Source: Cunninghamia lanceolata (Eukaryota; Streptophyta; Pinopsida; Cupressales; Cupressaceae). From it: a stretch of 64,000 nucleotides of DNA. A program made the position numbers and the translations under genes. The stretch is taken from NCBI GenBank assembly GCA_027924645.1, contig BSBN01001362.1, positions 2,138,501 through 2,202,500 of the forward strand, read 5' to 3'. The notes beneath the pieces are model-generated. The model was given only the letters and a program-made list of their open reading frames with translations. It searched no databases and had not been told where the DNA came from. Of the stretch, positions 1-14,753 are shown piece after piece. Every line of letters begins with the position of its first letter. Within the stretch, counting starts at the first letter, position 1.

Positions 1-3000
1 GAGACATAGTGAGAAAGATTAAGAGATAGAGGGACAAAGGTGATAGGGAGATAGGGGAGAGGTAGCGAGATAGAGGTTTAGGGTTACTTGGGTTTGGGGG
101 TTTGGGGTTTAGGGTTTAGGGGTTTAGGGTTTCTCGGGTTTATGGGCATTATTTAGGGTTTAGGGTTTATTATTAGGGGTTAGGGGTTTAGGTTTAGAGG
201 TTTAGGGTTTAGGTTTTATAGAGAGAGAGGACTAATAGGGAGATATAGAGGAGACTAAGGAGAGACATAGTGAGATAGAGAGTGAGGCACATGGCAAGGG
301 ACATAGGGAGAGAGATTGAGAGGTAGAGGGATGATAGAGATAGGGAGATATGGGAGATATAGGGAGATAGAAGTTTAGCATTTCTTGGATATAGGGTTTA
401 GGGGTTTAAGGTTGCTTAGGTTTGGAGATAGCTATAGAGAGAGAGAGAGAGGAGATAGATAGGGAGAGATAGAGGAGACATAGGGGAGAGATAGAGAGAT
501 AGAGAGTGAGCGAGATGTCTAGAGAGATAGGGAGAAGGATTGAGAGGTAGAGGGATGATAGAGATAGGGAGATAAGGGAGAGATAGGGAGATAGGAGTTT
601 AGGGTTTCTTAAGTTTAGGGTTTAGGGGTTAGGGGTTAAGGTTTAGGGGCATTATTTAGGGTTTACGATTTAGGGGTTAACATTTAGAGGTTTGGGGTTT
701 AGTGTTTAGAGAGAGGACCAATAGGGATATATATATAGAGTGAGGGACATGGCCAGAGACATAGGGAGATATAGGGATATGGAGAGTGAGGGACATGGCC
801 AGAGACATAGGGAGAGAGATTGAGAGGTAGAGGAATGATAGAGATAGGGAGATAGGGAGATAAAGGTTTAGGGTTGCTTGGGTTTAGTGTTTAGGGTTTA
901 GGGGTTTGGGGTTTAGGATTTAGGGGTTTATGGTTTCTCAGGTTTAGGGTTTAGGGGTTAGGGCTTAGGGCTTAGGGGCATTATTTAGAGTTTATGGTTT
1001 AGGAGTTAGGGGTTAGGGTTTAGGGTTTAGGGGCATTGTTTAGGGTTTATAGTTGCATGTCAAAAGAAGTCTCTCTCTCTCTCTAAATCCCTTAACCCTA
1101 AATAATGCCCCTAATCCCTAACCCCTAACCTATAACCCCTAAACTCTAAACCTAAACAACCCTAAACCTACATCTCCCTATCACTCCCTTATCTCCCTCT
1201 CTCTATCATCCTTCTACCTCCCAATCTCTCTTTGTATCTCTCTAGACATCTCACTCATTCTCTATCTCCCTATCTCTCCCTCTATCTCCTCTATCTCTCC
1301 CAATCTATCTCCTCTCTCTCTCTCTCTACCTATCTATCTCTCTCTATCTCTTTCCTCTCTCTCCCATATCATTCCTCTATCTCCCTATATCTTTGGACAT
1401 CTCACTCACCCTCTATCTCCCTATCTCTCCCCTCTATCTCCTCTATCTCTCCCTCTTAGTCTCCTCTCTATCTCTCTCTACCTAGCTATCTCTCCCTATC
1501 TCTCTATCTTTTGCCTCTCTCCCCTATCATTCTTATATCTCCCTATCTCTCCCTTATATCTCTCCCTCTCCCTTATTGATGAAGGAAATGAAAACAAGAA
1601 AACTAGGAGATAGAGAGTTGCTTGGGGTTAGGGGTTAGGGTTTAGGGGAATTATTTAGGGTTTATGAGTTTAGCATTGCTCAAGTTTAGGGTTTAGGGTT
1701 TAGGGGAATTATTTAGGATTTAGGGTTGCTTAGGTTTAGGGTTTAGGGGTTTGTGGTTTAAAGAGAGATAGAGAGATGGGATTAATAGAGATTGGGAGAG
1801 ATAGAGGAGACAGAGGGGAGAGATAGGGAGATAGAGAGTGAGAGACATGTCCAGAGACATAGAGAGAGATTGGGAGGTAGAGGGATGATAGAGATAGGGA
1901 AATAGGGAGAGATAGGGAGATAGAGGTTTAGGGTTGCTTGGGTTTAGGGGCATTATTTAGGGTTTAGGTTTTATGGTTTTGGGGTTAGGGGTTAAGGTTT
2001 AGAGGTTTAGGGTTTAGAGAGAGATAGAGGACCAATAGGGAGATATGGAGGAGACCAAGGGGAGAGATAGAGAGACAGAGTGTGAGGGACATGGCTAGGG
2101 ACATAGGGAGAGAGATTCAGAGGTAGAGGGACAAAGGTGATAGAGAGATAGGGGAGAGATAGGGAGATAGATACTTAGGTTTAATTGGGTTTAGGGTTTA
2201 GGGGTTTGGGGTTTAGGGTTTTTTAGGTTTTGGGGTTAGGGGTTAGGGTTTAGGGGCATTATTTAGTGTTTAGGGTTTATTGTTTAGGGGTTAGGGGTTC
2301 AGGTTTAGAGGTTTAGGGTTTATAGAGAGAGGAATGATAGGGAGAGATAGAGGAGACCGAGGAGAGAGATAGGGAGATAGAGAGTGAGGCACATGGCCGG
2401 GGACATAGGGAGAGAGATTGAGAGGTAGAGGGATGATAGAGATAGGGAGATAGGGGAGAGATAGGGAGATAGAGGTTTAGAGTTGATTGGATTTAGGGTT
2501 TAGGGTTTAGGGGTTAAGGTTTAGGGGCATTATTTAGCCTATTTAGGGTTTAGGGTTTAGAAGGTTTAAAGGTTTAGGGTTTAGTGTTTAGAGAGAGGAC
2601 CAATAGGGAGATATAGATAGTGAGGGACATGGCCAAAGACATATGGAGAGATATTGAGAGGTAGAGGAATGATAGAGATAGGGAGATAGAGGTTTAGGGT
2701 TGATTGGGTTTAGGGTTTAGGGTTTAGGGGTTTAGTATTTAGGGGTTTAGGGTTTCTCAGGTTTAGGGTTTAGGGGTTAGGGCTTAGGGCTTAGGGGAAT
2801 TATTTAGGGTTTATGGTTTAGGGGTTAGGGGTTAAGGTGTAGGGTTTAGGGGAATTATTTAAGGTTTAGAGGTTTCTATGGTTGCTTGGGTTTAGGGTTT
2901 AGGGGCATTATTTAGGGTTTATAATTGCATGTCAAAAGAAGTCTCTCTCTCTAAATCCATCAACCCTAAATAATGCCCCTAATCCCTAACCCATAACCCC

Positions 3001-6000
3001 TAAACCCTAAACCTGAGAAACCCTAAACCTCTATCTCCAGGGATCTCTCCCTTATCTCCCTCTCTATCATCCCTCTACCTCTCAATCTCTCTCCCTATCT
3101 CTTTGAACATCTCACTCACTCTCTATCTCCCTATCTCTCCCTCTGTCTCCTGTATCTCTCCCAATCTATCTCGTCTCTCTACCTATCTATCTCTCCCTAT
3201 CTTTTGCCTCTCTCTCCCCTATCATTCCTCTATCTCCCTATCTCTCTAGACATCTCTCTCACTCTCTGTCTCCCTATCTCTCCCCTATGTCTCCCCTATC
3301 TCTCCCTATATGTCTCCTCTCTATCTCTCTCTACCTAGCTATCTCTCCGTATCTCTCTTTCTCTCTCTTGCCTCTCTCCCCCTATCATGCCTATATCTCC
3401 CTATCTCTCCCCTCTATCTCTCCCTCTCCCTTATCGATGAAGGAAATGAAAATAAGAAAACTAGGACTCTCTCTCTCTCTACCTCCTAATTAAATCATAT
3501 TCCTAGCTTTCCTAGTTTTCCTTTTCCTTTCCAATTTCCTTAGGAGAGAGAGAGATAGATAGATAGAAAGAGAGTCCTAGTTTTCTTGTTTTCATTTCCT
3601 TCATCAATAAGGGAGAGGGAGAGATAGAGGGGAAAGATAGGGAGATAGAGGAATGATAGGGGAGAGAGAGGCAAGAGATAGAGAGAGAGAGAGAGAGAGG
3701 AGACATATATGGAGAGATAGAGGAGATAGAGGGGAGAGATAGGGAGATATAGAGTGAGAGAGATGTCCAGAGAGATAGGGAGAAGGATTGAGAGGTAGAG
3801 AGATGATAGAGATAGGGAGATTAGGGAGAGATAGGGAGATAGAGGTTTAGGGTAGCTTGGGTTTAGGGGTTAGGGTTTAGGGGCATAATTTAGGGTTTTG
3901 GAAGAGAGAGAGAGGGAGGGGGTTGCTTGGGGTTGGTTGGGGTTAGGGGTTAGGGTTTAGGGTTTATGAGTTTAGCATTGCTCAAGTTTAGGGTTTAGGG
4001 GAATTATTTAGGGTTTAGGGGTTTAGGGTTGCTTAGGTTTAGGGGTTTAGGGTTGCTTGGGTTTAGAGGTTTAGGGTTTAGGGTTTAAAGAGAGATACAG
4101 AGAGGGGACTGATAGAGATTGGGAGAGATAGAGGAGACAGAGGGGAGAGATAGGGAGATAGAGAGTGAGAAACTTGTCCAAAGACATAGAGAGAGATTGA
4201 GAGGTAGATCCTAGATGATAGAGATAGGGAGATAGGGAGAGATAGAGGTTTAGGGTTGCTTGGATTTAGGAGCATTATTTAGCGTTTAGGGTTTAGGGTT
4301 GCTTGGATTTAGGAGCATTATTTAGGGTTTAGGGTTTAGGGTTTTGGAGTTAGGAGTTAAGGTTTAGAGGTTTAGGGTTTAGAGAGAGATAGAGGACTAA
4401 TACCTAGAGATATAGAGGAGACTGGGGGAAAAGATAGGGAGATAGTGAGTGAGGGACATGGCCAGAGATAGTGAGAAAGATTAAGAGGTAGAGGGACAAA
4501 GGTGATAGGGAGATAGGGGAGAGATAGGGAGATAGAGATTTAGTGTTACTTGGGTTTGGGGGTTTAGGGTTTAGGGTTTCTCAGGTTTAGGGGCATTATT
4601 TAGGGTTTAGGGTTTATTGTTTAGGTGTTAGGGGTTTAGGTTTAGAGGTTTAGGGTTTAGGTTTAATAGAGAGAGAGGAATGATAGGGAGATATAGAGGA
4701 AACTGAGAGAGATAGTGAGATAGAGAGTGAGGCACATGGCAAGGGACATAGGGAGAGAGATTAAGAGGTAGATGGATGATAGAGATAGGGAGATAGGGGA
4801 GATATAGGGAGATATAGGGAGATAGAAGTTTAGCATTTATTGGAATAGGGTTTAGGGGTTTGGGGTTTAGGGGTTTAAGGTTTCTTAGGTTTAGAGATAG
4901 CTAGATAGAGAGAGAGGAAACAGATAGGGAGAGATAGAGGAGACAGAGGGGAGAGATAGTAAGATAGAGAGTGAGCGAGATGTCCAAAGATATAGGGAGA
5001 AGGATCGAGAGGTAGAGGGATGATAGAGATAGGAAGAAAGGGGTTTAGGGTTTAGGGGTTAGGGGTTAATGTTTAGGGGAATTATTTAGGGTTTACAATT
5101 TAGGGGTTAAGGTTTAGAGGTTTAGGGTTTAGTGTTTATAGAGAGGACCAATAGGGAGATATAGAGAGTGTGGGACATGGCCAGAGACATAGGGAGAGAG
5201 ATTGAGAGGTAGAAGAATGATAGAGATAGGGAGATAGGGAGATAGAGGTTTAGGGTTTCTTGGGTTTAGTGTTTAGGGTTTAGGGGTTTGGGGTTTAGGA
5301 TTTAGGGGTTTATGGTTTCTCAGGTTTAGGGTTTAGGGGTTAGGGGCTTAGGGCTTAGAGCCATTATTTAGAGTTTATGGTTTAGGCATTAGGGGTTAGG
5401 GTTTAGGGTTTAGGGGCATTATTTAAGGTTTAGAGTTTTATGGTTGCTTAGGTTCAGGGGCATTATTTAGGGTTTACGGTTGCATGTCAAAAGAAGTCTC
5501 TCTCTCTCAATCCCTCAAACCTAAATAATGCCCCTAATCCCTAACCCCTAACCTATAACCCCTAAACTCTAAACCTAAGCAACCCTAAACCTCTATCTCC
5601 CTATCTCTCCCTTATCTCCCTCTCTCTATCATCCCTCTACCTCTCAATCTCTCTCTATATCTCTCTATACATCTCACTCACTCTTTATCTCCCTATCTCT
5701 CCCTCTATCTCCTCTATCTCTCTCAATATATCTCCTCTCTCTCTACCTATCTATCTCTCTCTATCTATTGCCTCTCTCTCCCATATCATTCCTCTATCTC
5801 CCTATATCTTTGGACATCTCACTCACTTTCTATCTCCCTATCTCTCCCCTCTATCTCCTCTATCTCTCCCTATTTGTCTCCTCTCTATCTCTCTCTACCT
5901 AGCTATCTCTCCCTATCTCTCTATCTTTTGCCTCTCCCCCTATCATTCCTATATCTCCCTTATATCTCTCCCTCTCCCTTATCGATGAAGGAAATGAAAA

Positions 6001-7872
6001 CAAGAAGACTAGGAGATAGAGAGTTGCTTGGGGTTAGGAGTCAGGGTTTAGGGGCATTATTTAGGGTTTATGAGTTTAGCATTGCTCAAGTTTAGGGTTT
6101 AGGGGAATTATTTAGGATTAAGAGTTGCTTAGGTTTAGGGTTAAGGGTTTAGGGGTTTGGGGTTTAAAGATAGATAGACATATGGGATTAATAGAGATTG
6201 GGAGAGATAGAGGAGACAGAGGGGAGAGATAGGGAGATAGAGAGTGAGAGACATGTCTAGAGACATAGAGAGAGATTGAGAGGTAGAGGGATGATAGAGA
6301 TAGGGAGAGATAGGGAGATAGAGGTTTAGGGTTGCTTGGGTTTAGGGGCATTATTTAGGGTTTTGGGTTTTGGTGTTAGGGGTTAAGGTTTAGAGGTTTA
6401 GGGTTTAGAGAGAGATAGAGGACCAATAGGGAGATATAGAGGAGACCAAGGGGAGAGATAGAGAGATAGAGTGTGAGGGACATGGCCAGAGACATAGGGA
6501 GAGAGATTTAGAGGTAGAGGGACAAAGGTGATAGAGAGATAGGGAGATAAAGGCTTAGGGTTACTTGGGTTTAGGGTTTAGGGGTTTGGGGTTTAGGGTT
6601 TAGGGGTTTAGGGTTTCTCAGGTTTAGGGGGTAGGGGTTAGGCTTTAGGGCATTATTTAGTGTTTAGGGTTTATTGTTTATGGGTTAGGGGTTCAGGTTC
6701 AGAGGTTTAGGGCTTAGTGTTTATTGAGAGAGAGGAATGATAGGGAGATATAGAGGAGACTGAGGAGAGAGATAGGGAGATAGAGAGTGAGGCACATGAC
6801 CAGGGACATAGGGAAAGAGATTGAGAGGTAGAGGGATGATAGAGATAGGGAGATAAAGGTTTAGAGTTGACTGGATTTAGGGTTTAGGGGTTAGGGGTTA
6901 AGGTTTAGGGGTATTATTTAGCCTATTTATGGTTTAGGGTTTAGGGCTTAAGGTTTAGAGGTTTAGGGTTTAGTGTTTAGAGAGAGGACCAATAGGGAGA
7001 TATAGAGAATGAGGGGACATGGCCCAGAGACATATGGAGAGAGATTGAGAGGTAGAGGGAATGATAGAGATAGGGAGATAGAGGTTTAGGGTTGCTTGGG
7101 TTTAGTGTTTAGGGTTAGGGGTTTGGGGTTTAGGATTTAGGGGTTTAGGGTTTAGGGCTTAGGGCTTAGGGCTTAGGGAATTATTTAGGGTTTATGGTTT
7201 AGGGGTTAGGGGTTAGGGTGTAGGGTTTAGGGGAATTGTTTAAGGTTTAGAGGTTTCTAGGATTGCTTGGGTTTAGGGTTTAGAGGCATTATTTGGGGTT
7301 TATGATTGCATGTCAAAAGAAGTCTCTCTCTCTAAATCCATCAACCCTAAATAATGCCCCTAATCCCTAACCCATAACCCCTAAACCCTAAACTGAGCAA
7401 CCCTAAACCTCTATCTCTAGGTATCTCTCCCTTATCTCCCTCTCTCTATCATCCCTCTACCTCTCAATCTCTCTCCCTGTCTCTCTGAACATCTCACTCA
7501 CTCTCTATCTCCATATCTCTCCCTCTATCTCCTCTATCTCTCCCAACCTATCTCCTCTCTCTACTCTATCTATCTCTCCCTATCTCTTGCATCTCTCTCC
7601 CCTATCATTCCCTCTATCTCCCTATCTCTCTAGACATCTCTCTCACTCTCTGTCTCCCCTATCTCTCTCTGTATGTCTCCTCTATCTCTCTTTATCTGTC
7701 TCCTCTCTATCTCTCTCTACCTATCTATCTCTCCCTATCTCTCTTCTCTCTTCTTGCCTCTCTCCCCCCTATCATTTCTATATCTCCCTATCTCTCCCCT
7801 CTATCTCTCTCCCTCTCCCCTCTCCCTCTCCCTCTCCCTTATCGATGAAGGAAATGAAAACAAGAAAACTAG
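1..7872. repeat. Compound GA-rich / TTTAGGG-like satellite with higher-order structure
   Basis: The stretch alternates purine runs (GAGATAGGGAGATAGAG variants) with degenerate telomere-like units (TTTAGGG, GGTTTAGGGG, GCATTATTTAGGG). G-rich blocks lie on the plus strand at about 1-1070, 1610-2930, 3540-5490 and 6010-7310. The same repeat runs in the opposite sense at about 1070-1570, 2940-3480, 5490-5990 and 7320-7870. Two anchors show higher-order order. TGCATGTCAAAAGAAG recurs at 1054, 2926, 5481 and 7307. GATGAAGGAAATGAAAA recurs at 1578, 3436, 5984 and 7844. The offsets (4427, 4381, 4406, 4408) show that about 1-3480 and 4460-7870 are two copies of one ~4.4 kb module. It is an interstitial telomere-like satellite, not a chromosome end, because units are degenerate and strands switch. 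Open frames here are low-complexity artefacts. Confidence 0.9.
3400..3660. repeat. Palindromic junction between inverted satellite arms
   Basis: The anchor GATGAAGGAAATGAAAA at 3436 reappears in reverse complement at about 3576-3604. The flanking CTCTCCCTTAT and ATAAGGGAGAG runs are mirrored as well. About 60 bp of CT-rich then GA-rich sequence (3481-3540) separates the arms. This is the only place where this anchor faces itself; at 1578, 5984 and 7844 it occurs in one orientation. It marks an inversion or foldback junction between the two ~4.4 kb modules. Confidence 0.8.
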
Positions 7873-9696
<1,824 letters not shown>

Positions 9697-10629
9697 TCTT
9701 GCACATACCCTTTTGTCATTTAGTATAAGGTGGCATTGTGACATGTCATCCTACTTGTAATGTGACATGGATGGTCAAGTCAAACACATGTGGATTTGGG
9801 CATCCATTTGAGGTGGCACTAATATGCCATGTGTCAGCATCTTGTAGTATGACAGATGTGTTATTGTGTACGACAAAATCTATGATGCGTAAGAGCCAAG
9901 TATAGAGATTCCTATGACAAGTGAAGACAAGTGTCGAAAGGCATCTTTGGGTGCCCAAGTTGGGCTATGACATGTTGTAAGAGGAATATGCTATTTTTAG
10001 TCGTGTATGACGGATTCTCTTACAACATTAAGTGTTGTCATGTTGCAGTTTTTTATGACAACTGTAAGATGCGTAAGAGCATCTGCCATTGCCTATTTTT
10101 AGCCTTGGAGCGCTCTACCTTGAGAAGTCAAATCTGCCATGTTATGACAGATGTAAGAGAGTTGAAATCATGTTGGACAAGTGTCCTTTGATTGGGTAAA
10201 TGGTCATGTGGCCAAGATGGATGCCCATCTCTAGAGGCTTCTCAAATTTGCCCTGTAACTCTATATAATGCATTATTTTGGAGTAGTAGTTGCATAGTGG
10301 TTGTACAAGTACTGTTATGCTATCAAAATCACTCCAGAAATGACATTTGCAGACTCTTGGAAGAACTCGCATTGCAAGTGTATTGTAATCTTTTTTCATA
10401 TTTGATAATACATTGTGCAGGTTTTGGAGTGTGGGGTTTTTACCTGAAAAGGTTTTCCCCACGATATATCTTGTGTTGTGTCACTATTATTCTATGTGTT
10501 GTGTTGTTGCTGTAATCTTTATGTTATGCGTTTAACATTGCTACAATTGTAAGAATTTAAAAGAAATTGCATACTATTCCCCTCATTAGGTTGGTGTAGG
10601 AAGTGTGTTCCACGTACCTTGCTTCCTTT
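9697..10629 (+). repeat. E1 5' LTR
   Basis: It matches the 3' LTR from AGTATAAGGTGGCATTGTGA (about 9722 here, about 14878 there) to the CATTAGGTTGGTGTAGGAAG region near the end. It ends just before the primer site at 10633. Similarity starts at about 9697; the CGTTGGGAATTAAGG start seen in the 3' LTR is not recognisable here, so this end is diverged or truncated. Small open frames within it are not coding. Confidence 0.85.
10262..10269 (+). promoter_or_regulatory. Putative TATA box of E1 5' LTR
   Basis: TATATAAT lies ~365 bp before the LTR end, in the context expected of an LTR U3 promoter. The same CTCTATATAATGC context is kept in the 3' LTR at about 15410-15422, which supports a conserved element. 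No transcription start can be placed from sequence. Confidence 0.45.
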
Positions 10630-10632
10630 AGC

Positions 10633-10644
10633 TGGTATCAAAGC
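10633..10644 (+). other. E1 primer-binding site (initiator Met tRNA)
   Basis: TGGTATCAAAGC is one base from the usual copia primer site TGGTATCAGAGC, complementary to the 3' end of initiator-Met tRNA. It lies three bases after the 5' LTR, as expected for minus-strand priming. Confidence 0.85.
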
Positions 10645-10748
10645 TTGATCACCTTTGATCCTAGTTGTTGGGTAGGGGTTTTTTGAGCTAATCTTTGATT
10701 GAGTGGGAGTCTGTGCAGAGTATTTTGTAATCTTGTTGCAGGAAGAAG

Positions 10749-11470
10749 ATGGCAGGCACATCCGGAAAAATAGATTTGGAAAAGTTTAATGGCAACAATT
10801 TTGAGTTGTGGAAACTTAAAATGGAAGACATGCTTGTTGATAGAGACCTATGGGAAAAATTTTCTAGAACAAAACCAACGGCAATGGCACAAGCAAATTG
10901 GATCTCAAAGATTGTAAAGCAAAGGGTCTTGTGAGACTCTATTTATCTGATTATGTCCCGTTAAATGTTCATGAGAGAAGACCACAAAAGTGCCATGGAA
11001 GAAACTTGGTGATGTTTATCAGGCTAAATCCTGGTAAACAAGTTATTCTTGAGGAAGAAGTTGAATTCTCTGAGGATGGAAGATGGAGGATCAGTTGTAG
11101 ATCACCTGAATGCCTTCAACATGTTAGTTGCACATTTGACTTCCATTGGTGTGAAGATGGAGGAGGAGGATCGTTGCATGACCTTGCTTTGTTCTTTGCC
11201 AGACTCATGGGACCACCTTGTCATGGCCATTGGGGGCACTAGAACCACCTTCAAGATGGATGAAGTGGTTTCTTCGCTGTTTCTGAAGAAATGCAGAGAA
11301 AGTCTTCTGAATCGGCAAAGGAGGCTCTTGCAATTCGTGGTGGGCCCAAAGAGAAGTGGAAAAAGAAAGACTAGGCACTTCCGAAAGGAGTGCAAGGAGG
11401 AGAAGAAAAAGAAGAACACCTCTGATTCAGATTCTAACAAATCTCAAGACAATGGTGATGCTTTATTGCT
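10749..11470 (+). pseudogene. E1 gag (UBN2-type copia capsid), frameshifted
   Basis: The first ATG after the primer site opens a frame starting MAGTSGKIDLEKFNG, then FELWKLKMEDMLVDRDLW, the conserved N-terminus of Tnt1-like capsid proteins. The frame breaks near 10900 and continues in a second frame (KAKGLVRLYLSDYVPLNVHE). It resumes at about 11049 with LRMEDGGSVVDHLNAFN and LLCSLPDSWDHLVMAIGG, which are UBN2 gag motifs. A basic Lys-rich tail with HFRKECKEEKKKK marks the degraded CCHC zinc knuckle; its first cysteines are missing. The product would have packaged element RNA in cytoplasmic particles. At least two frameshifts make it non-functional. Confidence 0.88.
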
Positions 11471-12840
11471 TCCCTGACCACCCATGCATCAGAAGATGTG
11501 TGGCTGGTGTTTCCTTCCACATGACCTCACAACAAGTTTGGTTCACAAAGTATGAAGAGTTCGATGTGGGAAGGTGTACCTAGGTAATGACTCTCACCTG
11601 AAGATAATTGGCTTTGAAGAGTCTTGATCTGATTCCCTAATGGACAAGTGAAGGGGATCAATGGGGTGATGCACATCCCTGGTTTAGCATGAAACCTACT
11701 CTCTGTAAGTAAATTTAATGATGCAGGTGTGCAGGTTGTCTTCTCAGGTGGAGAATGCAAGATGACAAGAGGAGCTATGGTGCTTGCTAAGGGTACTCGG
11801 AGAGGTATTCTATTTCAGCTAGATGCATGCACTACTCGGTGCAATAGTTCTTCTATTCGAAGAAAAGAACTTTAGATTCTTCATCCTCACCATTGGAACC
11901 AACAGTAAAGAAATGTGTTGCTTCAACTTCTGATGGTAGTGCTTTCTGGGTACCTAAGGATGCTCATGCTTTAGAAATGAAACTTCTTGTTGAGAAGACA
12001 ATGTTGTGGCATAAGAGACTTGGTCACATTGGTGAGAAGGATCTTAGAGCCTTGAAAAATAAAACCTCATTGAGGAGTTAAATGATTGTAATCTCGAGTT
12101 CAACTTTTATGAAACATTGTATATATGGAACCCAAAACTATATTCAGTTTTACTCTAGCTCTCACAAGTCTTCTGGTGTTTTGGATCTTATTCATTCTGA
12201 TGTGTTTGGTCCTGTGAATGTTCCTTCAATTTCTAAATCGTTATATTTTGTATCATTCATTGATGATTACATTTGAAGGACATGGGTGTATTTTCTCAGA
12301 AGCAAATCTGAAGTCTTTAGTCAGTTCAAAGAGTTTAAAGATTTTGAAGAGAATAAGACTGGTAAAAAGATTAAGTGTTTGAGAACTGATAACTGTGGTG
12401 AGTTTTGTTCCGTAGACTTTGATACTGATCTATAAAGAACATGGAATTAAAAGACCATAAGACAACTCCATACACCCCGCAACAAAATGGAGTTACAGAG
12501 AGGATGAACAGAACGTTGATGGAGAGGGCTAGGAGTATTCTTAGTGGTGCTAGCCATGAACAGAAGTTTTGGGCTGAAGATATAGCCACTACTTGCTACC
12601 TAGTTAATAGGTCTCCTACTTCAGTGCTCGTTGATAAAACACCTATGGAGGTGTGGTCTGGTAAGAAGCCCTCATTGAGACATCTTCGTGTTTTTGGTTG
12701 TGAGGCATATGCACATGTGCCTAAGGAGAAGAGGTCAAAATTGGAGAACAAGGCAGTCAAGTGTATCTTCATTGGCTATGGTGTTTGTGTGAAAGGGTAC
12801 AAGATTTGGGATCCTGTGACTAAGAAAGTGTTTGTATAGC
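11471..12840 (+). pseudogene. E1 pol part 1: protease remnant, GAG-pre-integrase, integrase
   Basis: Protease: HASEDVWLV and SFHMTSQQVWF are seen at about 11480-11545, but the catalytic Asp-Ser-Gly between them is missing, apparently through a short deletion. The chain is then broken by stops to about 11880. GAG-pre-integrase: MLWHKRLGHIGEKDLRALK (about 12001-12057) holds the His pair of the zinc-binding region; the Cys pair is lost. Integrase core: first Asp in LIHSDVFGP (about 12190), second in LRTDNCGEF (about 12380), Glu region TPQQNGVTERMNRTLMERA (12471-12530). It ends with FGCEAYAHVPKEKRSKLENK and a GYKIWDP motif. Stops interrupt the core at about 12274 and 12434. It would have inserted the cDNA into the genome. 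Confidence 0.9.
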
Positions 12841-14717
12841 AGAAGTGTTATTTTCATAGAGGTACCTCCTTCTCCTGTTATTTTAAAGCCAGAAGAAAAA
12901 GAAAAGAAAGATGTGGTTCAGTTTCCTACTACCCCTGAGAAGACTGGACTGAAAGACCCTGTTGGACCTGATGATGAGAAGAGCTCTAGCAACTCTGAAA
13001 GTTTAGAAAAAAGAGATAGAACCTCCACCTCAGCCTTTAAGGAGGGTAACACAAAACAGGAAGAAACCTGACAGGTTTGGTTATACATCGCTAGATTCTA
13101 GTTGTGCTTATGCCTTGATTACTAACACTGATGAGCCTAGAACTGTGACAGAGGCTATGGACATGAAAGATGCAGGTTCATGGAAGGAGTCCATGGAGGA
13201 TGAGATGGCTTCTTTGGAAAGAATAAAACTTGGGACTTGGTGCCTTTACCTGATGGATGAAAACCTGTTGGATATAAATGGGTGTTCAAGAAGAAATTTG
13301 GAGCAGATGGTAGTGTTGAGAAGTACAAGGCCAGATTGGTTGTGAAGGGGTATTCAAAAGTGAAGGGAATTGATTATGGTGAGATTTTCTCTCCCATTGC
13401 AAAGATGACATCTATTCAGTTCATGTTATCTCTTGCAACAACTTATGACTTAGAAGTGGAACAAATGGATGTGAAGACAACTTTCCTTCATGGTGACCTG
13501 GAGGAAGAAATCTATGTCACAGCCAGAGCACTACGTGGTGAAAGGTAAAGAAAATTTGGTTTGCAAGTTAAAGAAGTCTTTGTATGGTTTGAAACAATCT
13601 CCTAGGATGTGGTACTTGAAGTTTGATGCCTTTGTGTTGTCTATTAGGTTTCTGAGATCGAAATCAGATCATTGTGTGTATTACAAGTTTGACAATGATC
13701 GTATTCTCATTATTGCACTGTATGTTGATGATATGTTGCTGATTGGGAATGGTAAGAATATGATTTTTGATTTGAAGTCTCAGTTGTCAACACAGTTTGA
13801 GGTGAAAAACTTAGGTGCAGCCATGTACATTCTGGGGATGGAGATTAGAAGAGACAAAGAAAACATAAAACTTTGGTTAAGCCAGAGTAAGTATGTGAAG
13901 AGCGTGTTGGAGAGATTCAGCATGACAGATTGCAGACCATTGTGTGTTCTTATTTCATTAGGGACAAATTTATCTATTAATGGTTCTCCAAAGTCTTCCC
14001 TCTAAGATGGAGGATATGAGCAAAGTACATTACGCTAGTGCAGCTGGCAGCTTGATGTATGCTATGGTCTATACAAGACCAAACATTGCCCAAGCAGTGT
14101 GAGTCCTTAGTCAATTTATGGCTAATCCTAGATGGGTACATTAGGATGCAGTTAAGAGAGTGTTTAGATATTTGAGGGGTACTTTCAAGTATTCCTTATG
14201 TTATCATGGTTATCTTATAGGACCTCAGCATTCTGTGAGTATTTGTGGATTTGTGGATTCTGATTGGGCAGGTAACATTGATAGCAAGAGATCCACCAAT
14301 GCTTATGTGTTTACCATGTTTGGTGGTGCTATTAGCTGGATGAGTAAGTGACAACCTATGGTTGCTTTGTCCACGACAGAAGCAGAGTACATAGCAGCAA
14401 CTCATGCTTGTAAGGAAGCTATTTGGCTTAAGAGGTTGTGTTCAGATATTGGTTTTTATGTCAAGGATGGATTACTATGATAAATGTTGTGACAGTCAAA
14501 GTGCAATTTGCTTAGCAAAGAATCCTACTTTCCATACCAGAACAAAGAACATTGATTTTCAGTATCATTTTGTTTGTGATATGGTAGAAGATGGAAGGTG
14601 ATATTGGAGAAGGTAAACACTTTGAAGAATGTTGCAGATGCATTGACTAAACCTATGGGCACAAATAAGTTTAGATGGTGTTCGGAGTCTATGGGCCTCT
14701 TGGTCCCTAGTAGTTAA
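12841..14717 (+). pseudogene. E1 pol part 2: reverse transcriptase and RNase H
   Basis: After an acidic linker, the RT domain begins near 13140 (EAMDMKDAGSWKESMEDEM). Recognisable blocks are YKARLVVKGYSKVKGIDYGE, VEQMDVKTTFLHGDLEEEIY, KKSLYGLKQSPRMWY, and the active-site block YVDDMLLIGNGK (about 13721-13756), with both Asp residues kept. RNase H follows with FVDSDWAGNIDSKRSTNAYV (about 14250-14310), [20 protein letters not shown], and a degraded DSQSAICLAKNP block. The final frame ends at the TAA at 14715-14717. Frameshifts near 13300 and 13520 and later stops show the protein is dead. Confidence 0.9.
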
Positions 14718-14753
14718 ATCTTGTCATTCTATTGGATCTTGCAAGGTGTTCGA

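Noticed and set aside
1..7872. True chromosome end
   Set aside because: Units are degenerate, interrupted by GA blocks and switch strand repeatedly; sequence continues on with transposons.
9931..10515. Overlapping open frames on both strands within the E1 5' LTR
   Set aside because: They lie in LTR sequence, are not preserved in the 3' LTR copy at 15047-15487, and have no family motif.
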